Of a stretch of DNA of 64,000 bases, positions 1 to 9,813 are shown piece after piece. Within the stretch, counting starts at the first letter, position 1. Every line of letters starts with the position of its first letter. The notes under the pieces were generated by a model. That model ran no database searches and was not told the origin of the DNA. It worked only from the letters and a program-made list of their open reading frames with translations. The translations under genes were made by a program, and so were the position numbers. Source of the DNA: Shinella sp. UYSO24 (lineage in GTDB: Bacteria > Pseudomonadota > Alphaproteobacteria > Rhizobiales > Rhizobiaceae); assembly GCA_902167985.1 (NCBI GenBank), contig CABHNZ010000001.1, forward strand, positions 434,001 through 498,000. The letters are read 5' to 3'.

Positions 1-3
1 CCA

Positions 4-252
4 ATGGCTGAAGCATCCTCCTCCCCGGCACGTCGCCCGTTCCACCGTCGCCGCAAGACCTGCCCCTTCTCGGGCGCAAACGCTCCGCGGATCGACTACA
101 AGGACGTTCGTCTCCTGCAGCGCTACATTTCCGAGCGCGGCAAGATCGTTCCTTCGCGTATCACGGCTGTTTCGCAGAAGAAGCAGCGCGAGCTGGCCCA
201 GGCCATCAAGCGCGCCCGCTTCCTCGGCCTGCTGCCTTACGTCGTAAAGTAA
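4..252 (+). CDS. rpsR: 30S ribosomal protein S18
   Basis: Encodes the 82-residue small-subunit protein S18, which binds next to S6 on the 30S platform. The whole family is visible: a basic N-terminal tail, the CPFSG segment, IDYKDV, then the core [12 protein letters not shown] and the closing [11 protein letters not shown]. The length is typical for rhizobia, and the ATG at position 4 is the only sensible start. It is the first gene in the window; rpsF would be expected immediately upstream, outside it. A hairpin with a T-run follows the stop, so part of the transcription probably ends before the DUF2232 gene and rplI, which lie downstream on the same strand. Confidence 0.98.
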   Translation: MAEASSSPARRPFHRRRKTCPFSGANAPRIDYKDVRLLQRYISERGKIVPSRITAVSQKKQRELAQAIKRARFLGLLPYVVK

Positions 253-261
253 GATGATATG

Positions 262-296
262 GCCCCTCCGGTCTTCGGATCGGAGGGGCTTTTCCC
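262..296 (+). terminator. Rho-independent terminator after rpsR
   Basis: The arms GCCCCTCCGGTC and GATCGGAGGGGC enclose a TTCG tetraloop and are followed by TTTTCCC. This is a strong hairpin about 10 bases after the rpsR stop. The T-run is short, so some read-through to rplI is possible. Confidence 0.85.
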
Positions 297-408
297 TTCC
301 GCGATGGGCGCGGATCGGATCTTTCAAATCCCATGTTGGGGATGCGCGCCTTCAGAATTTGATTCGGGCCGATCCTCTAACTGCTTGATGTAGCAGGACA
401 GCGAGACC

Positions 409-1383
409 GTGAAGACGAAGTTCCAGACAGTGCTGCCGACCGGCATTCTTGCCGGTGTCATCGCCACCCTGCTTGTCATGGGTGCGAGCGCACAGTCGTC
501 TCTTGCTTCCCTCCTCTATGCTGCCTCCGCCCTTCCCATTCTGATTGCCGGCCTCGGCTGGGGCAATCGCGCCGCCATCGTCGGCGTCGTTACGGCAGCC
601 GTTCTCGGCGCCATTCTCGTTTCGCCGCTGTTTGCGCTGGCGATGGCGATCTTCACGCTGATCCCGGCCGGCTGGCTTTCGCATCTGGCCAATCTCGCCC
701 GCCCTGCCTCCGAACTCGGCGGCCCGGACGATCTCGTCGCCTGGTACCCGATTTCCGATATCCTCTTGCATCTCTGCTCGCTGGTGACGATCGCCGTCAT
801 CGCGCTCGGTGTGGCAATCGGCTACGGGCCGGAACTGACCGGCCAGATGGTCGATGCGATGATGCAGGCCCTGCAGGCGCAGGAACCTTCCTTCGAGCCT
901 GATGCGGCCAGCATTTCGCAGACCAAGAGCATGCTCGTTCTGATGCTGCCGATGTTCCAGGGCGGTATCTGGGTGCTGATGCTGTTTGCCGCCTTCTATG
1001 TGGCCGTGCGCATCGTGTCGCGCTCCGGCCGGGCGCTTCGCCCGCGCGAGGACATGCCGTCGGCGCTTCGGATGAACCGCAATGCGATCTTCGTCTTCCT
1101 CGGCGGGATCGTGCTCTGCTTCGTCGGCGGCGTGCCGTCGCTGATCGGCGCGACGATCTGCGGCACGTTCGGCGCGGGTTTCCTGATGGCCGGCTTTGCC
1201 GCCCTGCATTTCCGTTCCAAGGAAAAGGACTGGCGCATACCGGGCCTGATCCTCGCCTATCTTTCGACCACGCTCGTGCTGCCTGCCGTCGTGGTCGTGA
1301 TCCTTGGTCTTGCCGATACGCGGCGCACGATTGCGCTGACACCGGCCAAGGCCTCACAGAATGCCAATGAAAACAACTCTTAA
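409..1383 (+). CDS. DUF2232 family polytopic membrane protein
   Basis: Inner-membrane protein of 324 residues with about eight hydrophobic segments, for example near residues 7-60, 70-90, 115-140, 185-205, 225-265 and 285-305. The position between rpsR and rplI is the classic location of the DUF2232 gene in Rhizobiales. I chose the GTG start at 409 because it sits behind a weak purine-rich stretch and gives the usual N-terminus leading straight into the first membrane segment. The stop is 21 bases before the rplI start, so the two are probably cotranscribed. The biochemical function of the family is unknown; neighbouring ribosomal genes do not prove a ribosomal role. Confidence 0.85.
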   Translation: MKTKFQTVLPTGILAGVIATLLVMGASAQSSLASLLYAASALPILIAGLGWGNRAAIVGVVTAAVLGAILVSPLFALAMAIFTLIPAGWLSHLANLARPASELGGPDDLVAWYPISDILLHLCSLVTIAVIALGVAIGYGPELTGQMVDAMMQALQAQEPSFEPDAASISQTKSMLVLMLPMFQGGIWVLMLFAAFYVAVRIVSRSGRALRPREDMPSALRMNRNAIFVFLGGIVLCFVGGVPSLIGATICGTFGAGFLMAGFAALHFRSKEKDWRIPGLILAYLSTTLVLPAVVVVILGLADTRRTIALTPAKASQNANENNS

Positions 1384-1404
1384 GACCTGAAAGGAAACAC
1401 TAAA

Positions 1405-1977
1405 ATGGACGTCATTCTTCTCGACGCGTGGCCAAGCTTGCAGATGGGCGAAGTCGTAAAGGTTCGCGACGGTTTCGCACGTAACTTCCTGCTGCCGCAG
1501 GGCAAGGCGCTGCGCGCCAACGAAGCCAACAAGAAGCGTTTCGAAGCCGAGCGCGCCACGCTCGAAGCTCGTAACCTCGAGCGCAAGGGCGAAGCCCAGA
1601 CGGTTGCCGACGCTCTTGCCGGCAAGACCTTCGTCATCGTTCGCTCGGCTGGCGAAACCGGCCAGCTGTACGGTTCGGTTGCTGCCCGCGACATCATCGA
1701 GACGCTGGCTGCAGAAGGCTTCAACGTCGGCCGCAACCAGGTCGACCTGAACACCCCGATCAAGGCCATTGGCCTGCACAACGTCACGCTGCACCTGCAT
1801 TCGGAAGTCGAGATCGAAATCGCTCTCAACGTTGCCCGTTCTGCCGAAGAAGCCGAGCGTCAGGCCAAGGGCGAAAGCCTCACCTCCGCTGACGCCATCT
1901 ACGGCGTTGACGAAGATGCACTGCGTCCGGAAGACTTCTTCGACCCGGAAGCAGACCAGGACGGCGACGACGAATAA
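1405..1977 (+). CDS. rplI: 50S ribosomal protein L9
   Basis: L9 of 190 residues. The N-terminal domain binds 23S rRNA and carries the motif [22 protein letters not shown] (split here at the usual signature), followed by the long connecting helix (about residues 40-75) and the C-terminal domain with GQLYGSV. The acidic C-terminal extension, rich in D and E (last ~35 residues), is longer than in enterobacteria and typical of Rhizobiales. An AAGGAAA ribosome-binding site precedes the ATG. It is followed by a strong terminator and then dnaB. Confidence 0.97.
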   Translation: MDVILLDAWPSLQMGEVVKVRDGFARNFLLPQGKALRANEANKKRFEAERATLEARNLERKGEAQTVADALAGKTFVIVRSAGETGQLYGSVAARDIIETLAAEGFNVGRNQVDLNTPIKAIGLHNVTLHLHSEVEIEIALNVARSAEEAERQAKGESLTSADAIYGVDEDALRPEDFFDPEADQDGDDE

Positions 1978-2338
1978 TAGTCGTCTCTTCGCAGGCACTT
2001 GCCTCAGGAAGCGCCCGGATCTCCGATCCGGGCGTTTTTTTGTGCGCTCCGGCGGTGTAAGCTTTCAACCGTGAGGACCTGAGTCGGCCAGTGACACAGT
2101 CAACCGGATTTGGCCCGTTTCCGCTTTTTTGTCCCGCGTGCAGGGCCACCTCTGTGGATAGCTGTGAAAATCGCCTATGACCGACGAGAGGCGTTTCATG
2201 CGGTGACGGAAGTCACTAAAAGCGAAGCTTCGATTGCGATCCGGACCGATGATCCGAGCATTGCGATCCGATATTGCTTCCATGCCCGGCGCCCCCAGAC
2301 GGCGCCCTCTTTTGACGGACAGGACGGATAAAAAGACC
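1978..2338. other. rplI-dnaB intergenic region
   Basis: 361 bases without a convincing gene. It holds the rplI terminator (2012-2041) and then the leader of dnaB. Short open frames exist here but lack ribosome-binding sites and look like chance. A dnaB promoter is expected in 2100-2300, but I could not pick one reliably. Confidence 0.6.
2012..2041 (+). terminator. Rho-independent terminator after rplI
   Basis: Perfect 10-bp stem CGCCCGGATC / GATCCGGGCG with a TCC loop and a run of seven T. It ends the rpsR-DUF2232-rplI transcription unit. Confidence 0.93.
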
Positions 2339-3834
2339 ATGAACGACGCCGTACGAAAGCTTGCCGCCTCCCAGCCCGCGGAACAGCATTACCGCGAGGC
2401 ACCGAACAATATCGAGGCGGAACAGGCACTTCTCGGCGCCATCCTGGTCAATAACGATGCCTATTACCGCGTCTCCGACTTTCTGAAGCCGGTGCATTTC
2501 CACGAGCCGCTGCATCGCAAGATCTTCGAAGTGGCGGGCGACATCATCCGCATGGGCAAGACCGCCCATCCGGTAACGGTGAAAACCTTCATTCCGTCGC
2601 CTGAGAAAGTCGGCGACATGACGATGGCGCAGTATCTGGCGCGTCTCGCCGCCGAAGCCGTTTCGATCATCAATACGGAAGACTATGGCCGGGCGATCTA
2701 CGATCTGGCACTGCGCCGCGCGCTGATCCAGATCGGCGAGGATGTCGTCAACATCGCCTATGACGCGCCGCTCGACATGCCGCCGCAGAGCCAGATCGAG
2801 GATACCGAACGCCGGCTCTTCGAACTGGCCGAGACCGGCCGTTACGATGGCGGCTTCCAGTCGTTCAACGATGCGGTGACGCTTGCCATCGACATGGCGG
2901 GACAGGCCTTCGAACGCGATGGCCAGCTTTCCGGCATCTCCACCGGCATCATGTCGCTCGACGGCAAGATGGGCGGGTTGCAGCGTTCCGACTTGATCGT
3001 GCTTGCAGGACGCCCGGGCATGGGCAAGACCTCGCTTGCCACCAATATCGCCTATAATATCGCGGCCGCCTATGAGCCGGAGGTCAATCCGGACGGTTCG
3101 TTCAAGGCCAAGAATGGCGGCGTCGTCGGCTTCTACTCGCTCGAAATGTCGTCCGAACAGCTGGCCACCCGTATCATTTCCGAGCAGACGGAAGTTTCCT
3201 CGTCAAAATCCGCCGCGGCGATATCAGCGAGGCGGAGTTCGAAAAGCTCGTCGCCTGCTCGCAGATGATGCAGAAAGTGCCGCTGTTCATCGACCAGACC
3301 GGTGGTATCTCGATTGCCCAGCTTTCGGCGCGTGCCCGCCGCCTGAAGCGCCAGCGCGGCCTCGACTGCCTCGTGGTCGACTATATCCAGCTGATGACGG
3401 GATCCGGCAAATCGGGCGAGAACCGCGTGCAGGAAATCACCCAGATCACCACCGGCCTCAAGGCGCTGGGCAAGGAACTGAACGTTCCGATCATCGCGCT
3501 GTCGCAGCTGTCGCGTGGCGTGGAAAGCCGCGAGGACAAGCGCCCGCAGCTCTCCGACCTTCGCGAATCCGGCTCGATCGAACAGGACGCCGACGTCGTG
3601 CTCTTCGTGTTCCGCGAGGAATATTATGTGAAGAACATGGAGCCGCGCGACCTTTCCGATCCGAAATACCCGGAATGGGAAGTGCTGATGGACAAGGTGA
3701 AGGGCACGGCGGACGTGATCATCGCCAAGCAGCGCCACGGACCGACCGGTACCGTCAAGCTCGCCTTCCAGTCGGAATTCACCCGCTTTACCGATCTGGC
3801 CGAACCGAGCTTCACGCAATACGAAGAGCCGTGA
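2339..3834 (+). CDS. dnaB: Replicative DNA helicase DnaB (frame broken once)
   Basis: Hexameric 5'-3' helicase of the replication fork. The N-terminal DnaB domain (about residues 20-125) includes NNIEAEQALLGAIL. The RecA-like C-terminal domain has Walker A GRPGMGKTS at 3010-3036, Walker B LVVDYIQLM at 3369-3395, and SQLSRGVE. The reading frame breaks once near 3196-3200, where the run AAAA should be AAAAA: with one A restored the protein reads SSKIRRGDISEAEFEKL, the normal DnaB sequence. DnaB is essential and this is the only copy seen, so a base-calling error is far more likely than a mutation. About 498 residues when repaired, the usual length. Confidence 0.95.
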
Positions 3835-3975
3835 GGCGCTGCCGGGCCCGGATCAACAGGCCCGTCGCCCCCGCCCCCGCCAGCAAGCAAGCCGGGGATT
3901 TTGCCGCTTGAGGGTTTTTCGCGCGGTGAAAGGTTTAGGATCGCGCCAACAGACCTCTCTTGCATGCGAGTATCC

Positions 3976-5161
3976 ATGACCGAGTTCGACGACGCCTTTT
4001 CCGACGATGACAGCATCATCGATGATCTGCCCGACGATTTCGATATCGCGCCGGTCAGGATCACTATCGATCTCGGCGCGCTTGCGGATAATTGGCGCGA
4101 AATGGCGCGGCGTTCCGGCAAGGCGGCAACCGCTGCGTCGTCAAGGCCGATGCCTATGGGCTTGGCCTCGAAGACTGCGGCACGGCGCTTTACGAGGCCG
4201 GCGCGCGCGACTTCTTCGTCGCTGCCGTGCAGGAAGGCGTCACCTTGCGCGTCTATGCGCCGGAGGCCCGGATCTATGTTCTCTCCGGCATCTGGCCCGG
4301 CCAGGAGGCGCTTTTCTACGAACACGGCCTCGTACCCGTCATCGCCTCGGAAGAGCAGCTCGCCTTCTGGATGAGCGTGACGAGCGAGCATGGCGACCAT
4401 CCTTGCGCGCTGCATGTGGATACCGGCTTCAACCGGCTCGGCCTGCCGCTGGAAGAGGCCATCGCCTTTGCCGACGACGTGTCGCGGCCTGCAAGCTTTT
4501 CGCCCGTCCTGATCCTGTCGCATCTGCATAGCGGCGATGCGCCCGCCTCGCCGCTCAACCGGCAGCAGCTTGAAGCGTTCCAACGGGTTGCGGCGGCCTA
4601 TGAAGGCATTCCCTCACGCTTGCGGCCTCGGCCGGCGTCTTCCTCGGGCCGGAATACCATTTTGACCTGACCCGGCCGGGTATTGCCGTCTATGGCGGGG
4701 AATCGGTCAATGGCGCCAAGCCGCTGAAGCCGGTCGCGAAAGCCGAGGCGCGGATCATCCAGATCCGCGAGGCTATCGCCGGCTCGACCGTCAGCTATGG
4801 CGCCACCCATCAGCTGTCGCGCAACAGCCGGCTTGCCATAGCCTCCGTCGGCTATGCGGATGGCTATCTGCGGTCGCTCTCCGGCTCGGGCGTGCCGATC
4901 CGCGCCGGCGGGACATCGGGCGCCTTCGGCTATATCGCCGGGCACCGGGTGCCGGTCATCGGCCGCGTCACCATGGATCTCACCATTTTCGACATTACCG
5001 ACGTGCCGCCGAGCGCCATCCGTGCCGGCGATTATGTCGAACTTTTCGGCCCCAACATGCCGCTCGACGACGTCGCCCGTGCCGCCGGCACGATCGGCTA
5101 CGAGATGCTGACCGGCCTCGGCCTGCGCTACGAGCGCCGCTACATCTATCCCGACGACTGA
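3976..5161 (+). CDS. alr: Alanine racemase (frame broken twice)
   Basis: PLP enzyme interconverting L- and D-alanine for peptidoglycan. Visible marks are the PLP-lysine motif VVKADAYGLG (4136-4165), the HVDTGFNRLGL segment, LSHLHSGD, and near the C-terminus the catalytic-tyrosine region SVGYADGY and VGRVTMDLT-like GRVTMDLTIFD. Two frame breaks are present: near 4124-4135 (one G missing before GTC GTC AAG) and near 4612 (one base missing before ACG CTT GCG). Restoring one base at each gives a continuous protein of about 395 residues. Start taken at ATG 3976 (MTEFDD), with 3964 in frame as an alternative. It lies between dnaB and radA, as in other rhizobia. Confidence 0.93.
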
Positions 5162-5193
5162 GACCGGGTCTTCTTTTTTCAAGCATCTGCCGT

Positions 5194-5248
5194 TTTTAGC
5201 GCCGTGCCCTGCCCGCCCCCTTGGATGCGGCAGGGCACCATGCTAAAA
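5194..5248. promoter_or_regulatory. Large interrupted inverted repeat upstream of parDE
   Basis: The arms TTTTAGC-gcc-GTGCCCTGCC (5194-5213) and GGCAGGGCAC-cat-GCTAAAA (5229-5248) match at 17 of 20 positions, with a symmetric 3-base mismatch and a 15-base loop. It ends 20 bases before the parD start. It could be the alr terminator, a bidirectional terminator, or an operator for the toxin-antitoxin pair; the sequence alone does not decide. Confidence 0.6.
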
Positions 5249-5268
5249 GAGAACAAAAGGAGATCGAA

Positions 5269-5583
5269 ATGACCGAGATCCATCTCAGCGACGAACACAA
5301 GGCCTTCATCGAGGAACAGGTGAAGGATGGGCGTTACGGCAGTGCCGAGGAAGTCGTGGCGGCGGGTTTGCGTCTTCTCGGTAGCGACGAAGGCAAAATC
5401 GAAGAACTGCGACGCCTCATTCAGGAAGGCATCGATGATGTCGATGCCGGACGAGTGGTCGAATTTGCAAGTGCAGAGGACATGACGGCGCATATTCTGA
5501 AGATGTCGGAGGAACGGAAGAATGCGGCGGCGAAAACTGAGGATGTCGTTCGAGGCATTGAACGATCTTCTCGCCGCCCATGA
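5269..5583 (+). CDS. ParD-family antitoxin
   Basis: Antitoxin of a type II toxin-antitoxin pair, 104 residues. The N-terminal ribbon-helix-helix region (residues 1-45: TEIHLSDEHKAFIEEQVKDG, then SAEEVVAAGLRLL) binds DNA as a dimer, and the acidic C-terminal half wraps the toxin. An AAGGAG site 7 bases before ATG 5269 fixes the start. The 3' end overlaps the toxin gene by 62 bases, longer than usual, so the extra C-terminal residues of the antitoxin are encoded inside the toxin gene in another frame. ParD is expected to repress its own operon; a large inverted repeat lies just upstream. Confidence 0.88.
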   Translation: MTEIHLSDEHKAFIEEQVKDGRYGSAEEVVAAGLRLLGSDEGKIEELRRLIQEGIDDVDAGRVVEFASAEDMTAHILKMSEERKNAAAKTEDVVRGIERSSRRP

Positions 5584-5845
5584 CTATATCGCGACATTTG
5601 ACCCGATCGCGGCCCGACGCTTTCTCGACGATATCAACGGCAAGATCGAATGGATGGCCCGGCTGGGGATTAGCGGTAGCCCGCGGGACTTCATTCCTCG
5701 CTTGCGTGGATTTCCATACCGGAAGCGGTGCATCTATTTCTTCATCGACGATCATGAACTGACGGTGCTTCGCATCCTGCATGGCCGACAGAAGATCACG
5801 CCCGACAACTTCCTTCCTTTTTACCAGAACAAACAAGAAGACTGA
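5522..5845 (+). CDS. ParE/RelE-family toxin
   Basis: Toxin of 107 residues with the ParE fold: N-terminal helices FEALNDLLAAHDYIATFDPIAARRFLDDI, then the RDFIPRLRGFPYRKRCIYFF strand region and LTVLRILHGRQ near the C-terminus, the usual RVLH-type end. It overlaps the antitoxin gene by 62 bases if ATG 5522 is used; ATG 5543 (MSFEAL) would cut the overlap to 41. ParE toxins poison gyrase, whereas RelE relatives cut mRNA; I cannot tell which target applies. It sits as an island between alr and radA, which are adjacent in many relatives, so it was probably inserted there. Confidence 0.86.
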   Translation: MRRRKLRMSFEALNDLLAAHDYIATFDPIAARRFLDDINGKIEWMARLGISGSPRDFIPRLRGFPYRKRCIYFFIDDHELTVLRILHGRQKITPDNFLPFYQNKQED

Positions 5846-5854
5846 CTTTCCTTC

Positions 5855-7270
5855 ATGGCAAAACCCAAGACCCAATTCGTGTGCCAGAACTGCGGCACTG
5901 TTCATAACCGCTGGGCCGGCAAGTGCGATGGCTGCGGCGAGTGGAACACGATCGTCGAGGAAGATCCGATGGGCGGCATCGGATCCGGCCCGGGCAAGGT
6001 GCCGAAGAAGGGCCGCGCCGTCACGCTCACCACCCTGTCGGGCGAGATCGAGGAAGCGCCGCGCGTCCATACCGGGATTTCCGAACTCGACCGCGCCACC
6101 GGCGGCGGTTTCGTGCGCGGCTCGGTCGTCTTGATCGGCGGCGATCCCGGTATCGGCAAGTCGACGCTTTTGATGCAGGCGGCCGCCGCCCTTTCGCGAC
6201 GCAAGCACCGGATCATCTATGTCTCGGGTGAAGAGGCCGTGGCGCAGGTCAGGCTCCGGGCGCAGCGTCTCGGTGCTGCCGATTCCGACGTGCTTCTGGC
6301 AGCCGAAACCAATGTCGAAGACATTCTGGCGACGCTTGCCGAGGACAAGCGGCCGGATCTGGTCATCATCGATTCCATCCAGACGCTCTGGAGCGATACG
6401 GCGGATTCGGCGCCCGGCACGGTCACGCAGGTCAGGACCGGCGTGCAGGCGATGATCCGCTTTGCCAAGCAGACGGGGGCTGCCATGGTTCTCGTCGGCC
6501 ATGTCACCAAGGAAGGCCAAATCGCCGGTCCGCGCGTCGTCGAGCACATGGTCGATGCCGTCCTCTATTTCGAGGGCGATCGCGGCCATCACTACCGCAT
6601 CCTGCGCACGGTCAAGAACCGTTTCGGACCGACGGACGAGATCGGCGTATTCGAAATGTCCGACATGGGGCTTCGCGAAGTCTCCAATCCGTCGGAACTG
6701 TTTCTCGGTGAGCGCAATGCCAAGTCGCCGGGCGCCGCGGTGTTTGCCGGTATGGAGGGAACCCGGCCGGTTCTGGTCGAGGTGCAGGCGCTGGTCGCGC
6801 CGACCTCGCTCGGCACGCCGCGCCGTGCGGTCGTCGGCTGGGATTCGTCGCGGCTTGCAATGATCCTTGCTGTTCTGGAAGCCCATTGCGGCGTCAGGCT
6901 CGGCCAGCACGACGTCTATCTCAACATTGCCGGCGGCTACCGCATCTCGGAACCGGCCGCGGATATGGCGATTGCTTCCGCGCTCGTTTCCTCGCTTGCC
7001 GGTGTGCCCTTGCCGGCCGATTTCGTGTTTTTCGGCGAAATCAGCCTGTCGGGCGCGGTGCGTCCCGTCTCGCAGACGGCGCAGCGCCTCAAAGAAGCCG
7101 AAAAGCTCGGGTTTTCCGGTGCCATGCTGCCGGCATCCTCTGCTGAACTGCCAAAGGGCAGTAAAGGGCGCTGGACCGAGATCGAGGATCTGCCCGATCT
7201 CGTCTCGCGGATTGCCGGATCGGCGAAGAAGCTGGGGAAACAGGCTGAAGATACGTTCGAAGATGATTGA
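5855..7270 (+). CDS. radA: DNA repair protein RadA
   Basis: Branch-migration helicase acting with RecA in homologous recombination. The 471 residues show a C4 zinc finger (CQNCG ... CDGCGEW, residues 9-29), a RecA-like ATPase with Walker A GGDPGIGKST (about 96-105), Walker B LVIIDSIQTL, the RadA signature KNRFG (about 252-256), and a C-terminal Lon-protease-like domain with the SEPAADMAIA and FFGEISLSGAVR segments. The length is standard and the frame intact. It begins 10 bases after the parE stop, and cvpA follows 101 bases downstream. Confidence 0.97.
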   Translation: MAKPKTQFVCQNCGTVHNRWAGKCDGCGEWNTIVEEDPMGGIGSGPGKVPKKGRAVTLTTLSGEIEEAPRVHTGISELDRATGGGFVRGSVVLIGGDPGIGKSTLLMQAAAALSRRKHRIIYVSGEEAVAQVRLRAQRLGAADSDVLLAAETNVEDILATLAEDKRPDLVIIDSIQTLWSDTADSAPGTVTQVRTGVQAMIRFAKQTGAAMVLVGHVTKEGQIAGPRVVEHMVDAVLYFEGDRGHHYRILRTVKNRFGPTDEIGVFEMSDMGLREVSNPSELFLGERNAKSPGAAVFAGMEGTRPVLVEVQALVAPTSLGTPRRAVVGWDSSRLAMILAVLEAHCGVRLGQHDVYLNIAGGYRISEPAADMAIASALVSSLAGVPLPADFVFFGEISLSGAVRPVSQTAQRLKEAEKLGFSGAMLPASSAELPKGSKGRWTEIEDLPDLVSRIAGSAKKLGKQAEDTFEDD

Positions 7271-7371
7271 TCTTCCGTTAATGAGCCTGCTGATGTAAGA
7301 GACTGCGCTCATCACTGATAAGCGTGATGAGAGTGCCGGGATGAGACGGCAGGTTCTGGAGTAGAGTTTAG

Positions 7372-7983
7372 ATGCCCATCACGATCTTCGACGGTGTCGT
7401 CATTGCAGTGACGCTGTTTTCCGCCGTTCTCGCCATGGTGCGTGGCTTCTCCCGCGAGGTGCTCTCGATCGCCAGCTGGGCGGGCTCGATTGCAGCGGCC
7501 TATTACCTCTATCCCTTCGTCCTTCCCTATGCGGAAAAATACACGTCCGACCACCGCATCGCGATTGCGGCATCGGCGGGCGGCATTTTCCTCATTGCAC
7601 TTATCATCATCTCGTTCATTACCTCGCGGATTGCCGATTTCATCATCGACAGCCGGATCGGCGCGCTTGATCGCACGCTCGGCTTCCTCTTCGGTGCTGC
7701 CCGGGGCATCCTGCTTCTTGTTGTCGCAGTCGCCTTCTTCAACTGGCTGGTGGCGCCGGACAAGCAGCCGGTCTGGGTGACGAACGCCAAGTCCAAGCCT
7801 TTCCTCGATACGCTCGTCGGCCGCCTCGAAGCCGTGCTTCCGGCCGATATCGAGCCGCAGATCCGCGCCCGTATCCTCGGTCATGGCGCAGCGCCCACGG
7901 ATGGTGCCGCGACGCAGGACCAGACGCCGGCTGACGATGCCGCACCGGCTGCGCCAAACGGAAACACGAAAACAAATAATTGA
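7372..7983 (+). CDS. CvpA family membrane protein
   Basis: Inner-membrane protein of 203 residues with four predicted membrane segments (about 5-25, 28-48, 62-85 and 100-125) and a hydrophilic, A/P/D/T-rich C-terminal tail. The family is named for colicin V production, and the gene lies directly upstream of purF as in many proteobacteria, where cvpA-purF form an operon. Here a strong hairpin separates the two genes, so coupling would depend on read-through. Its biochemical role is unresolved. Confidence 0.9.
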   Translation: MPITIFDGVVIAVTLFSAVLAMVRGFSREVLSIASWAGSIAAAYYLYPFVLPYAEKYTSDHRIAIAASAGGIFLIALIIISFITSRIADFIIDSRIGALDRTLGFLFGAARGILLLVVAVAFFNWLVAPDKQPVWVTNAKSKPFLDTLVGRLEAVLPADIEPQIRARILGHGAAPTDGAATQDQTPADDAAPAAPNGNTKTNN

Positions 7984-8053
7984 CGCTGTGTTGCGCTTGA
8001 TGGCGCGCATTTCGTCACCATTTGTGGTAACACACGCTTACAGATGATAGACG

Positions 8054-8100
8054 GGCTGGCTTCCGGGGGATATTCCCCCGGCCAGCCTTTCAATTTTTTC
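8054..8100 (+). terminator. Rho-independent terminator between cvpA and purF
   Basis: Stem GGCTGGC...CCGGGGGA with TCCCCCGG...CCAGCC, about 15 base pairs with a small bulge, followed by TTTCAATTTTTT. It lies 70 bases after the cvpA stop and 40 bases before the purF start. Confidence 0.85.
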
Positions 8101-8140
8101 CGTTATGGACAAAGTCAGTCCGGAAGGATCAGGACCCAAG

Positions 8141-9641
8141 ATGCATCAGCCGGTTTCGCAAACCTTCGAAATCAACCATTCAAACGAGTGGGAAGACGAT
8201 ACGCTGCATGAAGAATGCGGCGTATTCGGCATTCTCGGGCACCCTGATGCGGCGACCTTGACCGCGCTCGGCCTGCACGCCCTCCAGCATCGCGGCCAGG
8301 AAGCCGCGGGCATCGTCTCCTTCGACGGTCTGCGCTTCCATTCGGAACGCCGCATGGGCCTCGTCGGAGACCATTACACCGATCCGGCGACGCTCGCAAA
8401 CTGCCGGGCGCCATGTCGATCGGCCATGTGCGCTATTCGACGACCGGCGAAGTGGCGCTGCGCAACGTCCAGCCGCTTTTGCGGAACTGGAAGTCGGCGG
8501 CATCGCGATTGCCCATAACGGCAATTTCACCAATGGCCTGACGCTGCGTCGCCAGCTGATCGCCGGTGGCGCCATCTGTCAGTCTACGTCCGATACCGAA
8601 GTCGTTCTCCACCTCATCGCTCGCTCGCGCTACACCTCGACGGCAGACCGTTTCATCGATGCGATCCGCCAGATGGAAGGCGGCTATTCGATGATCGCGA
8701 TCACCCGCACCAAGCTGATCGCCGCACGCGACCCCACGGGCATCCGTCCGCTGGTCATGGGCGAGCTCGACGGCAAGCCGGTGTTCTGCTCGGAAAGCTG
8801 CGCGCTCGACATTATCGGTGCAAAGTTCATCCGCGATGTTGAAAACGGTGAAGTCATCATCTGCGAAGTGCAGCCCGACGGCTCGATCTCGATCGACAGC
8901 CGCAAGGCCGGCAATGGCCAGGCAGAGCGTCTGTGCCTGTTCGAATATGTCTATTTCGCCCGTCCCGATTCCGTCGTCGGCGGTCGCTCGGTCTATGTCG
9001 CGCGCAAGAACATGGGCATCAATCTTGCCAAGGAAAGCCCGGTCGAGGCCGACGTCGTCGTTCCGGTTCCGGATGGCGGCACGCCGGCTGCCCTCGGCTA
9101 CGCGCAGGAAAGCGGCATTCCGTTCGAATACGGCATTATCCGCAACCACTATGTCGGCCGTACATTCATCGAGCCGACGCAGCAGATCCGCGCCTTCGGC
9201 GTGAAGCTGAAGCATTCCGCCAACCGGGCGATGATCGAAGGCAAGCGCGTCGTTCTGGTGGATGATTCCATCGTACGCGGCACGACCTCGCTGAAGATCG
9301 TCCAGATGATCCGCGATGCCGGCGCCAAGGAAGTGCATCTTCGCGTCGCCAGCCCGCGCATCTACTATCCGGACTTCTACGGTATCGACACGCCGGACCG
9401 GGAAAAGCTGATCGCCAACCAGTACGAAGACCTGGATGCGATGTGCAAGTTCATCGGCTGCGACAGCCTTGAATTCCTGTCGATCAACGGCCTTTACCGT
9501 GCTGTCGGCGGCGAGGATCGCAACGATGCCCGCCCGCAGTTCACCGATCACTATTTCACCGGTGACTACCCGACCCGCCTTCTCGACAAGGATGGCGAGG
9601 CGATGGGCCGCAAGGTCTCGCTGCTTGCCAGCAACGGCTGA
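8141..9641 (+). CDS. purF: Amidophosphoribosyltransferase (frame broken twice)
   Basis: First committed enzyme of purine synthesis: PRPP plus glutamine gives phosphoribosylamine. The propeptide ends before the nucleophile Cys in HEECGVFGI. The glutamine amidotransferase domain has HRGQEAAGI and HNGNFTN, and the PRTase domain has the PRPP loop VVLVDDSIVRGTT (9249-9287). Two bases appear to be missing: one A near 8399-8402 (restores TLAKLPGAMSIGHVRYSTTGE) and one T in the run near 8476 (restores QPLFAELEVGGIAIAHNGN). About 500 residues when repaired. ATG 8141 is preferred over 8105 because AGGA lies 6 bases ahead. A terminator follows. Confidence 0.95.
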
Positions 9642-9657
9642 TCAGCCGCACAATCGG

Positions 9658-9687
9658 GGCCGCGCTTGACGCGGCCTTTTTTTATTC
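9658..9687 (+). terminator. Rho-independent terminator after purF
   Basis: Stem GGCCGCG / CGCGGCC with loop CTTGA and seven T residues, 17 bases after the purF stop. Confidence 0.93.
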
Positions 9688-9813
9688 GGCGAGGCTGTCG
9701 ATCCGAGACGGCCATTCTCTCCTGTGCGGCAGGAATATCTTCGCCCACCAATGACTTGCACCCTTTCCGCCGCTGTGAAATCCTCGCCGCCGACATTAAG
9801 GCGTGGAGTGATC

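Noticed and set aside
352..1209. Long minus-strand open frame opposite the DUF2232 gene
   Set aside because: Charged H/R/E-rich composition without domains, a shadow produced by high GC at third positions of the plus-strand gene.
2339..3834. Split DnaB as an intein or programmed frameshift
   Set aside because: No inserted sequence and no slippery heptamer with a downstream structure; one added A restores DnaB exactly, and the same kind of break recurs in many unrelated genes.
5417..7315. 632-codon minus-strand frame opposite radA
   Set aside because: Mirror of radA codons; no motif on the minus strand.
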